Assembly (NCBI GenBank): GCA_021797555.1
Contig: JAJZZM010000006.1
Location: 1 to 64,000, forward strand
DNA length: 64,000 nucleotides
Source of the DNA: Thermoplasmata archaeon
Lineage (GTDB): Archaea > Thermoplasmatota > Thermoplasmata > Thermoplasmatales > Thermoplasmataceae
Reading direction: 5' to 3'
Shown here piece after piece: positions 45,568 to 55,543 of this stretch. Every line of letters begins with the position of its first letter. Position 1 is the stretch's first letter. A model generated the notes under the pieces. That model saw nothing but the letters and a program-made list of their open reading frames with translations. It was not told the origin of the DNA and ran no database searches. The translations under genes and the position numbers were made by a program.

Positions 45568-45930
45568 ATGAGAATAGGAATAACAACAGATGAAAATAAT
45601 AATTTAATAAAGCTTGAGGACTCAAGATATTTTGTAATCTTTGATGATGAAACAAAAAAGGAGGAAAAATATGATTCCCCAGCATATAAAATAACGCCAA
45701 AGGGACATGCACGAGATGTTGGAATGGATGAATTATTAAAGTATAAACCTGACATGATAGTAATAACATCCGATTCATTATGCAAATGCACATATGCGCA
45801 ATCACTTCTGGTAAATGTCAGGTATATACTAATAGATGAAAAATTAAACGCCAAGGAAATTGAAAACAGAATAAACGAGTTTAAAAGAAATGCACTTGAT
45901 GTCCTTGAGCCAAAGTTATATAACAGATAA
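45568..45930 (+). CDS. NifX/NifB-like dinitrogenase-cofactor fold protein
   Basis: A 120-residue single-domain protein: MRIGITTDENNNLIKLEDSR at the start, PKGHARDVGMDEL, then DMIVITSDSLCKC and a final helix, matching the small NifX/NafY fold widely found in archaea without nitrogenase. The Cys pair (CKC) might bind iron. Its role in such organisms is unknown. TATA-like ATATACTATCATATG precedes ATG 45568. Confidence 0.65.
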   Translation: MRIGITTDENNNLIKLEDSRYFVIFDDETKKEEKYDSPAYKITPKGHARDVGMDELLKYKPDMIVITSDSLCKCTYAQSLLVNVRYILIDEKLNAKEIENRINEFKRNALDVLEPKLYNR

Positions 45931-45934
45931 AATT

Positions 45935-46054
45935 TTATTTATCATTATTTTTTACTTCCTGTTTTATTTCGCCAGTTTTTGCATTAACATTGAATAACAA
46001 TAAATTATGTACCATATCATTATTTTTATTGTTAATTTTTATACCTATGGAACA
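45935..46054 (-). pseudogene. C-terminal gene remnant or tiny ORF
   Basis: Minus strand, a 39-codon open stretch ends with NVNAKTGEIKQEV and TAA 45935-45937. It reads like a genuine protein tail (an F/V-N-x-x-T-G-E-I strand as in PepSY-like hairpins), but no upstream body exists: the frame is closed at 46055-46057. The only ATG gives 29 residues. Confidence 0.3.
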
Positions 46055-46193
46055 TTAATCCATATATTAGAATTTACAGTAAACATATTACATTATATAT
46101 TTTATATATTTTCTTGAAATATTTTTGGATACTTTTATCTCAATTAATAAAAAAGCAGATATTGCATATGATATCAAAGATGTTTAAGTTAAA

Positions 46194-47174
46194 TTAATTT
46201 TTAATGTTTTTATTATTGGCGAAATGCTTTATAAATGGCATTATATTAATTTTTATGCCAAAATCATTTACTGTTTTTTTAACATATTTTATTGATTTTA
46301 TATTGTTGTAGTTTATTATATTTTTATTATAAATATTGTTGATTAGATTATTTAATAATATATAATAACCAAATTCCTTTTTTATATCCTTTTGATAATG
46401 TATTTTTAATTCGTTAATATCATCATATTTTTTTAAATTATTAAATAATATTTCGGAACTTTTTATTGATGGCATTATGCCTTCACCTGTTACGGGTGAA
46501 ACCGTGCCTATTGATTCCCCTGTGCCAATAACATTATTATTAAACATATAATCAAATAATGGCTTCAACCTAATATTTCTGCTCATTAATTTTAGTTTTT
46601 TATATTTGTTTAATAATTTAAAATCATCAATGTTTTTTGTACCCACACCTACATGATATTTATTTTTCAGTGGAAAACTCCAGAAATATCCACGACCACC
46701 TGGCAGAAAATAGAAATAAAAATCATTGTAATCCGAAATATCGGTTAAATATTCCATTGTGTAGAATTTATCATCATTTTTTACATTTTTAAGGTAATAT
46801 CTTGATATGCCTGTAGCATCAATAGTTATATTTTTATTATCATTTATTACGCCATTTTTATAATTTATATCACTTATCAGATCGTTTTCCAGTTTGTTCT
46901 TGTCAAAGGTGCATAAGCCATTGGAATTCAAAGTTTCTGCACTGAAATTATTTCCTGCAAATATCACACTATCTGCATCTTTTAATAAATAATCATTAAT
47001 ATTGGTATTTATGTTTTTTAAATAATTATTTATCATATTTTTATTTGTTGCAAAACCGCAGGGTAAATAAAAATTTTTATTTTTGACCTCATATGCATTT
47101 ACATCAAACCCACTGCCTTTTAATCGATAATAGATATATAAACCGGATATCCCAAGACCTGCAATGTTTATCAT
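46194..47174 (-). CDS. geranylgeranyl reductase-family flavoprotein
   Basis: FAD-dependent reductase of 326 residues, likely saturating isoprenoid chains of archaeal lipids or quinones. The N-terminal dinucleotide site reads NIAGLGISGLYIYYRLK (3-19); IDATGISRYYLK and the FAD-binding GESIGTVSPVTGEGIMPSIKSSEIL (about 217-241) are typical. PGGRGYFWSFPLK matches the family P-x-x-Y-x-W motif. It is shorter than the 390-450 residue digeranylgeranylglycerophospholipid reductases, so a quinone or paralogue role is possible. Confidence 0.85.
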   Translation of the reverse strand: MINIAGLGISGLYIYYRLKGSGFDVNAYEVKNKNFYLPCGFATNKNMINNYLKNINTNINDYLLKDADSVIFAGNNFSAETLNSNGLCTFDKNKLENDLISDINYKNGVINDNKNITIDATGISRYYLKNVKNDDKFYTMEYLTDISDYNDFYFYFLPGGRGYFWSFPLKNKYHVGVGTKNIDDFKLLNKYKKLKLMSRNIRLKPLFDYMFNNNVIGTGESIGTVSPVTGEGIMPSIKSSEILFNNLKKYDDINELKIHYQKDIKKEFGYYILLNNLINNIYNKNIINYNNIKSIKYVKKTVNDFGIKINIMPFIKHFANNKNIKN

Positions 47175-47303
47175 TAAACGTCAATTCAATTAATATTTAT
47201 TTAATTATCCCTAATTTTTCATATATGAAATTATTTTTATCATATTTTAGTATAAAAATAAAATTATTGAATTTCTTTAAATATGATTTTGTTATTTATA
47301 TAT

Positions 47304-50009
47304 GTGTCTTTATCACTTAATAATGTTTTTGATTTGCTTGATCCGAGAATAGTAGAAGCCGTAAATAAAAATAGTATAATAGATCCAACTGAGGCGCAGA
47401 AATTAGCAATACCTGAAATTTTAAATGGTAAAAACGTTTTATTAATATCACCAACAGGTTCAGGAAAAACTGAGGCTGCATTACTGCCATTGCTTAATAA
47501 AATATACGTGGAAAAACCAGGGCCAATATCACTATTATATATAACACCATTAAGGGCATTAAACCGTGATATGCTATCAAGGTTATACAATTACTGTGAA
47601 AATTTATCCATAAGGGTTCAGGTAAGGCACAGTGATATATCACAGGCACAGAAAAATGAAATAAAAACAAATCCGGCAGATATTTTAATTACAACGCCGG
47701 AATCATTGCAGTTATTGCTTATGGGCAAAAAATTAAGGGAACATATCCAGAATGTAAAATATGTTATAATAGATGAAGTCCATGAAATGGCACAGAATGA
47801 ACGTGGATCACAGTTTGCAATAGCTATGGAGAGGTTGAAAATACTTGCAGGAAATATTCAGATAATAGGGTTGTCCGCAACGGCAAGGAATGAAAATGAA
47901 CTTGCAATGTTTATATCTCCTGAAAATAATATAGAAATAATAAAACCGAAAATAGATAAAAAGATGGATATAAAGGTAATTTTACCTGAAAAAAGCAATG
48001 ATAAAATTGCAGAATTAATGGCCTGTGATAACCAGTATGCAGGCGCAATAGAAAAAATTCATGATATTATAGAGAAAAATAACGGAACAATAGTTTTTGT
48101 AAACAGGAGATACGTTGCAGAGGATATGTCCTTTAGACTAAAATTATGGTTAAAAAATCCGGATATAGAGGTGCACCATGGTTCATTGTCAAAAGAAACC
48201 AGAGAAACGGCAGAAAATGATTTCAAGGGAAATAAAATAAAGGGATTAATATGTACATCTTCCCTGGAATTAGGCATAGATATCGGTACTGCGGATATGG
48301 TCGCCCAGTTTAATTCTCCGAGGCAGATAAATAAGATGATCCAGAGAATAGGCAGGGCAGGGCATACATTAAAGAAAGTTTCCAAGGGCATAGTAATATG
48401 CAACGATGTTATAGAACTTGAAGAGGCAATAGCGATAGTTGATAATATAAAGGGAAACAGCCTTGAAAATGTAATGATAAGAAAAAATTCATTATCAACA
48501 GTGGCAAACCAGATAATGCTCGAATTAAATTATTCAAAGAAGGTTGATTATAATTATTTTTATAAAATAATAACGACGGCGTATCCTTTTAAAGACCTGT
48601 CATTTGAGGATTATTACTCGGTTATAGATTTACTGTCAAAAACAAGGAAATTAATAATACAGGATAATTTTATAATAAAAAGGTATTCAATATTAAAATA
48701 TTTTATAGAAAATATATCAATGATTGCAGGAGAAAAAAATTATAAGGTTATAGATATAATAAACAAAAAATTTATAGGCACACTGGATGAAAAGTATGTT
48801 GTAAGCGATGTCACACCCGGGTCATATTTTGTAATAAAAGGGTCTACGTGGAGAACAATAAGAATAGACGATGATAAAATTTATGTTGAGCCTTTCAGCA
48901 CTGCAGCAATAGCACCACACTGGACTGGAGAGGAAATACCTGTATTATATGAAGCAACACATAAAGTTTCTGAGAATAGGGAAATCGCAAAAATACCTGA
49001 TTTTATCAATGAGAATGGAAAAAATGCACTTGAAAACTGGTATAAAAATGATTTAGCCACCCTGGATAAAATAATTATAGAAACACATAATGCAGAGGTA
49101 ATAATTCAAATATTGCTCGGGAGCCTGGGCAATTTTACGCTTGCCGAAATATTAACAGGATTACTGACATCAATTACGGGTGAAAGTGTTGAAATGGATT
49201 ATTCACCATACCATATATACCTGAAACTGGCAAGAAATATGACATCTGAAGATATAAAAAATATTATCAAAAGTATTGATATAAACAATTTAGATGGATA
49301 TATAAAATCATCAGCGAGGAGATCAAGATTTTTTAACAATGTATTTTTATATGAGGCAAGAAAGTTCGGCATAATTACAAATGAGGCTGATATGACAAGG
49401 TTAAGATTTGATAAAGTAGTTACATCATATTATGGTACACCGGTTTATGAAGATTCCATACGAAAGTTAATTTTCGATTATATGGATATTAATGTATTAA
49501 AGGATTATTTATTAAAAATAAACGATAATAACTTTGTTTTAAAGGATAAAATATCGGAATCATCAAATATATTCTTATCGCATTATTCTGAAAGGATTGC
49601 ACCTCTAAGGCCGACAAAAACAATTCTGGAATCTATAAAAAAGAGGTTATTAAACGAGGAGGTTATTCTATACTGTACATCATGTGGAAATAAAAGGACA
49701 AAAAAAATAAAGGATATAACCGATATAAAATGCCCCATATGCCATTCACATTTAATAGCGTCAATATCAAAATTTGATGAGGATTCATTAAAGGATATAA
49801 AAAATCCTAAAGTAAAGAGAAAATTTGTAAAAAATGCGCATCTGGTCCGTGAACACGGCATAACCGCAATAATGGTAATGGCCGCCCGTGGTGTTGGCCC
49901 TGAAACAGCATCAAGAATTTTAGAAGTTTCATATCTCAACGATGAGGATTTAATAAGAAGGTTATTATATGCAGAGACTGAATTTGCAAAAAATAAGCAG
50001 TACTGGTGA
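47304..50009 (+). CDS. Lhr-like superfamily 2 helicase with C-terminal zinc ribbon
   Basis: A DNA-repair/recombination helicase of about 900 residues. Motifs in order: Q-motif-like DPTEAQKLAIPEIL, Walker A SPTGSGKTEAALLP, motif Ia TPLRALNRD, DEVHEMAQ, GLSATARNE (motif III), then the second RecA domain with VHHGSLSK, SLELGIDIG and QRIGRAGH. A winged-helix and Lhr core follow, and near the end a CxxC-x(18)-CxxC ribbon (CTSCGNK ... CPICHSH). GTG 47304 suits the promoter better than ATG 47283, which lies inside the TATA-like tract; TTG 47334 also possible. Confidence 0.88.
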   Translation: MSLSLNNVFDLLDPRIVEAVNKNSIIDPTEAQKLAIPEILNGKNVLLISPTGSGKTEAALLPLLNKIYVEKPGPISLLYITPLRALNRDMLSRLYNYCENLSIRVQVRHSDISQAQKNEIKTNPADILITTPESLQLLLMGKKLREHIQNVKYVIIDEVHEMAQNERGSQFAIAMERLKILAGNIQIIGLSATARNENELAMFISPENNIEIIKPKIDKKMDIKVILPEKSNDKIAELMACDNQYAGAIEKIHDIIEKNNGTIVFVNRRYVAEDMSFRLKLWLKNPDIEVHHGSLSKETRETAENDFKGNKIKGLICTSSLELGIDIGTADMVAQFNSPRQINKMIQRIGRAGHTLKKVSKGIVICNDVIELEEAIAIVDNIKGNSLENVMIRKNSLSTVANQIMLELNYSKKVDYNYFYKIITTAYPFKDLSFEDYYSVIDLLSKTRKLIIQDNFIIKRYSILKYFIENISMIAGEKNYKVIDIINKKFIGTLDEKYVVSDVTPGSYFVIKGSTWRTIRIDDDKIYVEPFSTAAIAPHWTGEEIPVLYEATHKVSENREIAKIPDFINENGKNALENWYKNDLATLDKIIIETHNAEVIIQILLGSLGNFTLAEILTGLLTSITGESVEMDYSPYHIYLKLARNMTSEDIKNIIKSIDINNLDGYIKSSARRSRFFNNVFLYEARKFGIITNEADMTRLRFDKVVTSYYGTPVYEDSIRKLIFDYMDINVLKDYLLKINDNNFVLKDKISESSNIFLSHYSERIAPLRPTKTILESIKKRLLNEEVILYCTSCGNKRTKKIKDITDIKCPICHSHLIASISKFDEDSLKDIKNPKVKRKFVKNAHLVREHGITAIMVMAARGVGPETASRILEVSYLNDEDLIRRLLYAETEFAKNKQYW

Positions 50010-50088
50010 AAATAATTATAAATTCAAAAATATAATAGGAATTTTAACACAATAAAAAATTTATTCAATGATTAAATTTATAATAAAT

Positions 50089-50448
50089 ATGGAATTACAA
50101 AAAATAATCATAAAATATCAGAATAAAAATCTAAATATTCCAATAATTGTTGAAGGCATAAATGATATAAAATCATTGAAAAAAATCCATTTTCCCGGAA
50201 AGATAATAAATATAAACAGGGGAAAATCGTTATATAACTTTTCAGAATATATTTCCAATAATTATAACAATGTAATATTATTAACAGATTTTGATAAAAA
50301 AGGAATTTTTCTTAAAAATAAAATAAAAGTATATTTAAATTCAATGGATATTAATGTCGATTTAAAATTATGGGATTATATAAAAAATAATTGCCATATA
50401 AACGATGTTGAGTCTATGCCGGCATTACTGGATAATAATACAATTTAA
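50089..50448 (+). CDS. stand-alone TOPRIM-domain protein
   Basis: A 119-residue TOPRIM fold: IPIIVEGINDIKSLKKI (catalytic Glu), then VILLTDFDKKGIFLKNKI (the DxD-like TDFD plus G), as in RNase M5- or topoisomerase-like small archaeal proteins. Nucleic-acid cleavage or 5S-type processing is conceivable but not shown. ATG 50089 is preferred over 50068 because a TATA-like run lies only a few bases before the latter. It follows the Lhr helicase and precedes the thermosome. Confidence 0.75.
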   Translation: MELQKIIIKYQNKNLNIPIIVEGINDIKSLKKIHFPGKIININRGKSLYNFSEYISNNYNNVILLTDFDKKGIFLKNKIKVYLNSMDINVDLKLWDYIKNNCHINDVESMPALLDNNTI

Positions 50449-50484
50449 TAATAATATTATTATATATATTGTATAATATAATAA

Positions 50485-50510
50485 CCGTTTATATAGAAAA
50501 GGTTATATAG
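50485..50510 (+). promoter_or_regulatory. tandem TATA-like elements for the thermosome gene
   Basis: Two similar boxes, CCGTTTATATAG (50485-50496) and AGGTTATATAG (50500-50510), lie in tandem; the second is about 31 bases before ATG 50538 and has a purine-rich GAAAAG like a BRE. Doubling may allow two starts or strong heat-regulated expression. Confidence 0.45.
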
Positions 50511-50537
50511 AAGTTTATTTTTACTTATTTGATAGTT

Positions 50538-52190
50538 ATGATTGGTGGTCAACCCATATTTATATTAAAAGAAGGAGCAAAAAGAGAAAGCGGCAGAGAT
50601 GCGATGCATGAGAATATTGATGCTGCAAAGGCAATAGCAACATCCATAAGATCTACACTGGGTCCAAGGGGAATGGATAAAATGTTAGTAGATTCTCTTG
50701 GTGATATTGTTATAACCAATGATGGAGTAACAATTTTAAAGGAGATGGATGTTGAGCACCCTGCAGCAAAGATGATGGTGGAAGTTTCAAAAACACAGGA
50801 CAGCTATGTCGGTGATGGAACAACAACTGCTGTTGTAATAGCCGGGGCATTGCTGGATCAGGCAAACACATTGATAAACCAGAATGTCCATCCAACAGTA
50901 ATAACAGAAGGTTTTAAAATGGCTGCGGCACAGGCTTCCAAGGTTTTAGATGATATATCAAAACCTGTAAAGATTACAGATAAGGATATATTAGTAAAAA
51001 TGGCAAAAACATCTTTAAACAGCAAAAGTGCATCCGTTGAAAAGGAATTATTGGGCGAAATCTCATACAATGCAATAAAAAACATTGCAGAGGAAAGGGA
51101 CGGAAAATATTATGTTGATTTCGATAATTTGCAGGTAGTTAAAAAATACGGTGGCGAAGTTGATCAGACACAGTTAATAGATGGAATTATACTTGATAAG
51201 GAGAAAGTACACCCAAACATGCCAAAAACAGTAAAAGATGCAAAAATAGCATTATTAGATGTTGCATTAGAGGTAAAAAAACCGGAATTTGATACAAATA
51301 TACAGATAAGTGATCCAAACATGATACAGAAATTCCTCGGTCAGGAAGAAGACCTATTAAAGGAAATGGTGGACAAATTAAAGGCAACCGGAGCCAATGT
51401 AGTATTAACACAGAAGGGCATAGACGACATGGCACAGCATTACCTTGCAAAAGCAGGAATATATGCAGTAAGAAGGGTAAAGAAAAGCGATGTTGATAAA
51501 CTGGCCAAGGCAACAGGTGCAACTATAGTTTCATCACTGGAAGAAATAACAGCATCAGACCTTGGGTACGCAGCAACCGTAGAGGAGAGAAAAATCGGAG
51601 ATGACTATATGACATTTGTAACCGGGTCAAAGAACCCAAAGGCAATTAGTTTATTGGTAATGGCCGGAACAGAACATGTTGCAGATGAAATAGAAAGGTC
51701 AGTAACCGATTCATTGCATGTTGTTGCAGCAGCAATTGAGGATGGAAGATACCTAATAGGTGGTGGAGCAGCAGCCGAGGAAATAGCATTCAACATGAGG
51801 AATTACGCCTCAAGAGTTGGAGGAAGACAGCAACTAGCAATAGAAAAATTTGCCGATGCCATGGAAGAAATACCGAGAGCATTATCAGAAAATGCAGGCC
51901 TTGATCCGATAGATATATTAATAAAAATTAGAAGCGAGCACGCACAGGGGCATAAAACCTATGGTATAAACGTTTTCACAGGAAATGTGGAGGACCTTGA
52001 AAAAGCCGGTGTAATAGAGCCAATAAGGGTAGGCAAGCAGGCAGTTGAGGCAGCAACAGAAGCAGCTGTCATGATACTCAGAATAGATGATGTTATAGCA
52101 ACAAAATCATCTAAAGGCGGGTCTCCAGGAGGAAATCCAGGAGGAATGCCCGGAGGCATGGGTGGAATGCCACCAGGTGGGTACGAATAA
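50538..52190 (+). CDS. ths: thermosome subunit (group II chaperonin)
   Basis: ATP-driven double-ring chaperonin for cytosolic protein folding. From ATG 50538 the protein has 550 residues starting [20 protein letters not shown]. Nucleotide motifs: [30 protein letters not shown] with the P-loop Asp, and late [10 protein letters not shown]; the tail is Gly/Met-rich ([14 protein letters not shown]), a chaperonin hallmark. TTG 50529 would add three residues only and lies near the predicted transcript start. Two subunits (alpha and beta) exist in Thermoplasma; which one this is cannot be said. Confidence 0.96.
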   Translation: MIGGQPIFILKEGAKRESGRDAMHENIDAAKAIATSIRSTLGPRGMDKMLVDSLGDIVITNDGVTILKEMDVEHPAAKMMVEVSKTQDSYVGDGTTTAVVIAGALLDQANTLINQNVHPTVITEGFKMAAAQASKVLDDISKPVKITDKDILVKMAKTSLNSKSASVEKELLGEISYNAIKNIAEERDGKYYVDFDNLQVVKKYGGEVDQTQLIDGIILDKEKVHPNMPKTVKDAKIALLDVALEVKKPEFDTNIQISDPNMIQKFLGQEEDLLKEMVDKLKATGANVVLTQKGIDDMAQHYLAKAGIYAVRRVKKSDVDKLAKATGATIVSSLEEITASDLGYAATVEERKIGDDYMTFVTGSKNPKAISLLVMAGTEHVADEIERSVTDSLHVVAAAIEDGRYLIGGGAAAEEIAFNMRNYASRVGGRQQLAIEKFADAMEEIPRALSENAGLDPIDILIKIRSEHAQGHKTYGINVFTGNVEDLEKAGVIEPIRVGKQAVEAATEAAVMILRIDDVIATKSSKGGSPGGNPGGMPGGMGGMPPGGYE

Positions 52191-52324
52191 AAACCATACT
52201 TTATTTTTATAATATATTTTTTTATTAAAAAATTTGTAAAAAATAATGATGAATTCCATTTGAATTGTTATATATAAGTTATATTAACTAAAAATCTCTA
52301 AATATGATATTTAAATATAGTTGT

Positions 52325-52618
52325 ATGATTAATGTAGGTTTGTACTATAAAGTAAAAGAAGGCCACGAGAAGGATTTTGAGGATAAATTTAATGGTGTTG
52401 TTGATTTATTAAAAAGCAAGGATTTGGGTTTTATAGACGGTAAACTGTATAAAGAAGTTAAATGCCCAAGAGAATATATGATATATACTGTATGGAAAAA
52501 CAAAAAATTCTTTGAAGATTTCATGAAAATGGAGGCATATAAAAATACTGTTGATTATGGAAAAACAATACTGGATTCAGTACCGAGGCACAAAATATTC
52601 GGAGAATCAACAGATTAA
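52325..52618 (+). CDS. ABM-domain (antibiotic biosynthesis monooxygenase-like) protein
   Basis: A 97-residue ferredoxin-like beta-alpha-beta domain: INVGLYYKVKEGHEKDFEDK, DGKLYKEVKCPREYMIYTVW, KKFFEDFMKMEAYKNTVDYG. Members act as heme-degrading or quinone monooxygenases, and some are only structural. ATG 52304 would give seven more residues without likeness and overlaps a TATA-like ATATTTAAATATAG, so ATG 52325 is preferred, though not certain. Confidence 0.7.
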   Translation: MINVGLYYKVKEGHEKDFEDKFNGVVDLLKSKDLGFIDGKLYKEVKCPREYMIYTVWKNKKFFEDFMKMEAYKNTVDYGKTILDSVPRHKIFGESTD

Positions 52619-52657
52619 TTAATAAAATTTATAATGCTTTAAACAATATAATATAAA

Positions 52658-53992
52658 ATGGAGATTTATTATAAAAATGGTACCGTTATATCCGATACAG
52701 GCGATAATGATCTACTGCGGTATGATGAAAGAATAAAAGCATACAGGGCGCCTGCGTATAAATATCCATTTATAATAAAAAAATTTAAGGATATAAAGGA
52801 TAATGTTTTTGTTAATAAAATTTTGGATATCAAATCAGATATAAAGTTAAGGCCATATCAGAAAAAATCCCTTGAGTTGTGGAGTAAAAATGATTACTCT
52901 GGAACAATAGTACTGCCAACTGCAGCGGGCAAAACAATTTTAGGGATATATGCAATAACAATTTTAAAGGTGCCAACAATAATAATAGCACCTACAATAG
53001 AATTGATTATACAGTGGAGAGAAAAATTAAAGGATTTATTAAATACTGATATAGGGCAGATTGGAGGTGGTGAAAAGGATATTAAAGATATTACAGTTTC
53101 TACATATGATTCAGCATATTTAATGGCAGATAGCCTTGGCAATAAATTCAAATTTATCATAGCCGATGAAATACATCATATGTCCTCAGAAAGTTATATA
53201 CAGATTGCAAAAATGTATGCATCGCCATACAGATTAGGATTAACCGCAACGTATGAAAGAACAGATAAGATGCAGGAAATTCTTGAAAATTATATGGGTG
53301 GCAAGGTTTTTGAACTTGGCTATGAGGAATTAAATGATTATATATCAAATTATAAAATAGTTAGGATACCTATAGAATTAAGTGAAGAGGATGAAAAAGA
53401 ATATGAAAAAAACCATCAGATATTCATTTCTTACTTGAGAAGCAGGGACATAAAATTAAATGGGAATATGGATTTTGAAAGATTTATAATGACTTCATGG
53501 AATCCCGAAGGAAAGGAAGCATTAATGGCCTGGAGAAAAGCCAGGGAAATTGCATTTAACGCTGATAAAAAGATAGATTATTTAAGGTATTTATTAAGCA
53601 AGCATGCAGGGGAAAAGACAATAATATTTTCTGAAGATACAAATACTGCATATTTAATATCTAAGGAATTTTTAGTTCCAGCAATGACATATATGACACC
53701 GGGAAGAGAAAGAAAAAAATATCTGGAAATGTTTAAAAATGGTAAAATAACTGTTTTAGCAACGTCAAGGATTTTAGATGAGGGTGTTGATGTACCAGAT
53801 GCATCGGTTGCAATAATAATGAGTGGATCAGGAAGTACCAGGCAGTTCAGACAGAGGCTTGGCAGGATATTGAGGCCTTCTGAGGGTAAAAACAGCTATT
53901 TATATGAACTGGTATCAGCAGGCACAACAGAATATGGTACTTCAAAAAGGAGGAGAAAAGGTGTTCCCGTCGGAATTAATGATGACCCGTAA
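52658..53992 (+). CDS. xpb: XPB/Rad25-like DNA helicase
   Basis: Nucleotide-excision-repair type superfamily 2 helicase, 444 residues, as in archaeal XPB. The DRD-like damage-recognition region precedes Walker A LPTAAGKTILG (about 88-98), IIAPTIELIIQW (Ia), ADEIHHMSS (Walker B), LGLTATYERTDKM (III), then the second domain with FSEDTN, ATSRILDEGVDVP and QFRQRLGRILRPSEG (VI). The start of Bax1 lies inside its 3' end, the classical archaeal xpb-bax1 pair. Confidence 0.92.
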   Translation: MEIYYKNGTVISDTGDNDLLRYDERIKAYRAPAYKYPFIIKKFKDIKDNVFVNKILDIKSDIKLRPYQKKSLELWSKNDYSGTIVLPTAAGKTILGIYAITILKVPTIIIAPTIELIIQWREKLKDLLNTDIGQIGGGEKDIKDITVSTYDSAYLMADSLGNKFKFIIADEIHHMSSESYIQIAKMYASPYRLGLTATYERTDKMQEILENYMGGKVFELGYEELNDYISNYKIVRIPIELSEEDEKEYEKNHQIFISYLRSRDIKLNGNMDFERFIMTSWNPEGKEALMAWRKAREIAFNADKKIDYLRYLLSKHAGEKTIIFSEDTNTAYLISKEFLVPAMTYMTPGRERKKYLEMFKNGKITVLATSRILDEGVDVPDASVAIIMSGSGSTRQFRQRLGRILRPSEGKNSYLYELVSAGTTEYGTSKRRRKGVPVGINDDP

Positions 53993-55265
53993 AACTAAAA
54001 CAGGTTTAATATTTCCAGTATTCCTGTCCGATGAAAACAATGATTATATACAGAGTGTATTCAATGTTTTTAATAACAATATCAATAACAAAAAGGAAAA
54101 TATAGAAAAAGCTCTAAAGAATCTGGAAATTAAATCTTCAAATACAAAGATAATTAAGGCCTTATCATTGCTTTTTTTCAGGAATTCTATTTTTGAACCG
54201 CCTGTTAATGTTAATGCGGAATCGTTAAGGGAAGATGTATTTATAGCGGCAAGAATACCACCAATTGATGAAGAAGATAAAAAATTAATATTAAAACCTG
54301 TGGAAGAAAAATATGGATTAACTATAAATGAAATTATCAATGGATTATATTCGGATAAGGATAGCGAACTGGTATTAAAAAAGATATATTCAAAGGATTT
54401 TAATGATATAGCAAGGTTGTATAATTTAGAGCAGATAGAAACAATTTTATTGAAATGCGTTGAAATGACAATAGTTAACTCTTCTGACTGGAACTATACA
54501 TTAAGGTCAATAAAACGCTTGGGATTATTATATAAAACCATAATTAATGATAATAAACTTGAATCAATAAAGGTAACTGGCCCCATAGCAATGTTTGAAA
54601 ATACAGAAAGATATGGTAGCAGATTTGCATTTTTAATAGAAAAACTATATAATTTAAATGAGTGGAATATAGAGGCCGATATAAAGATAAAAGATAAATA
54701 TGAAAATACAACAAATATTTATAAATTAAAATTGAGCGATAATATATCATATTATTTACCGGATAAACGTTACAATGATGATATAAAATATGATTTTATA
54801 AAAAAGGCAGAACCATTAGTAATAGATAATGATGTATATTTTCCAGATTATGAAATGAATATAAATAATAAAAAAATTTACATAAATATATCAAATATTA
54901 GATATATTAAAAATGATGAAATTTTAGATAAAAAATTAAAAAAATATGTGAACTGGGAAACTATATATATATTGAATGAAAAGGATAAAAAACCTAAAAA
55001 CCTTATATATTTTATAAATGATATTGATTTTATATCATTAAAAAAGATAATGGAAGAAAAGTATAGTAAGGAAAACAACCTTAAAAAAGAATTAGATGAT
55101 TCATCAATAGAATCGATTAAAAATGAACTTGAAAAGCTTTATCCCAACAGTAATAAAATGGTAGATTATATAGAATCACAGGGGCTTGTTCCTGAAAGAT
55201 TACTTCCCGCACTTGGATATAAATTGAAATGGAAGGGACTTGAATTATTAATTGTAAAAAAATAA
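53961..55265 (+). CDS. bax1: Bax1/DUF790 XPB-associated nuclease-family protein
   Basis: Partner of archaeal XPB; in Thermoplasma acidophilum it is a structure-specific endonuclease. I place the start at GTG 53961: it gives VFPSELMMTRKTK, matching the family opening (M-L-P-S-E-L), and is preceded by AGGAG; it overlaps xpb by 32 bases. The 434 residues hold the helical N-terminal domain and, at about residues 292-312, the putative nuclease strand FPDYEMNINNKKIYINIS. There the family E (in EIVGFW-like context, from memory) appears as N, so activity is doubtful. The C-terminal Pro-rich VPERLLPALGYK is usual. Confidence 0.85.
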   Translation: MFPSELMMTRKTKTGLIFPVFLSDENNDYIQSVFNVFNNNINNKKENIEKALKNLEIKSSNTKIIKALSLLFFRNSIFEPPVNVNAESLREDVFIAARIPPIDEEDKKLILKPVEEKYGLTINEIINGLYSDKDSELVLKKIYSKDFNDIARLYNLEQIETILLKCVEMTIVNSSDWNYTLRSIKRLGLLYKTIINDNKLESIKVTGPIAMFENTERYGSRFAFLIEKLYNLNEWNIEADIKIKDKYENTTNIYKLKLSDNISYYLPDKRYNDDIKYDFIKKAEPLVIDNDVYFPDYEMNINNKKIYINISNIRYIKNDEILDKKLKKYVNWETIYILNEKDKKPKNLIYFINDIDFISLKKIMEEKYSKENNLKKELDDSSIESIKNELEKLYPNSNKMVDYIESQGLVPERLLPALGYKLKWKGLELLIVKK

Positions 55266-55543
55266 TTATATATATCATTATAAAAATTATGCAGCATATC
55301 CAATATTTTTATTTTAGGTGTTATAAAATAATTTTCTCCGTTAACAAAATAAAAATCATGGTAGTAATCATGTGTATGATCAGCTATCCTTATTTTATCC
55401 AGTGTGTATTTTAAGTAATATGAATAATCATATGAATTTTTAATGCCATTAAGGCAATTTGACTCGTTTATTATAAACGATAAAGTATAATTATTATTTA
55501 ATTTAGCCGGTACTGGTGGCGATAAACAAAGGTTGCATTTACA
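55166..55543 (-). pseudogene. truncated gene fragment overlapping the 3' end of bax1 antisense
   Basis: Minus strand frame open for 125 codons (55543 down to TAA 55166-55168), long for this AT-rich DNA. The intergenic part reads like real protein: CKCNLCLSPP, then LDKIRIADHTHDYYHDFYFV, NGENYFITPKIKILDMLHNF. There is no good start codon: the frame is closed by TGA at 55544-55546, and the first ATG is far inside. I take it as a 5'-truncated remnant whose end runs into antisense of bax1. Family unknown. Confidence 0.4.

Noticed and set aside
53904-53960. Longer N-terminus for Bax1 starting inside xpb
   Set aside because: The extra residues (QQAQQ type) are a shadow of the helicase motif VI region; the family start with a ribosome site is at GTG 53961.
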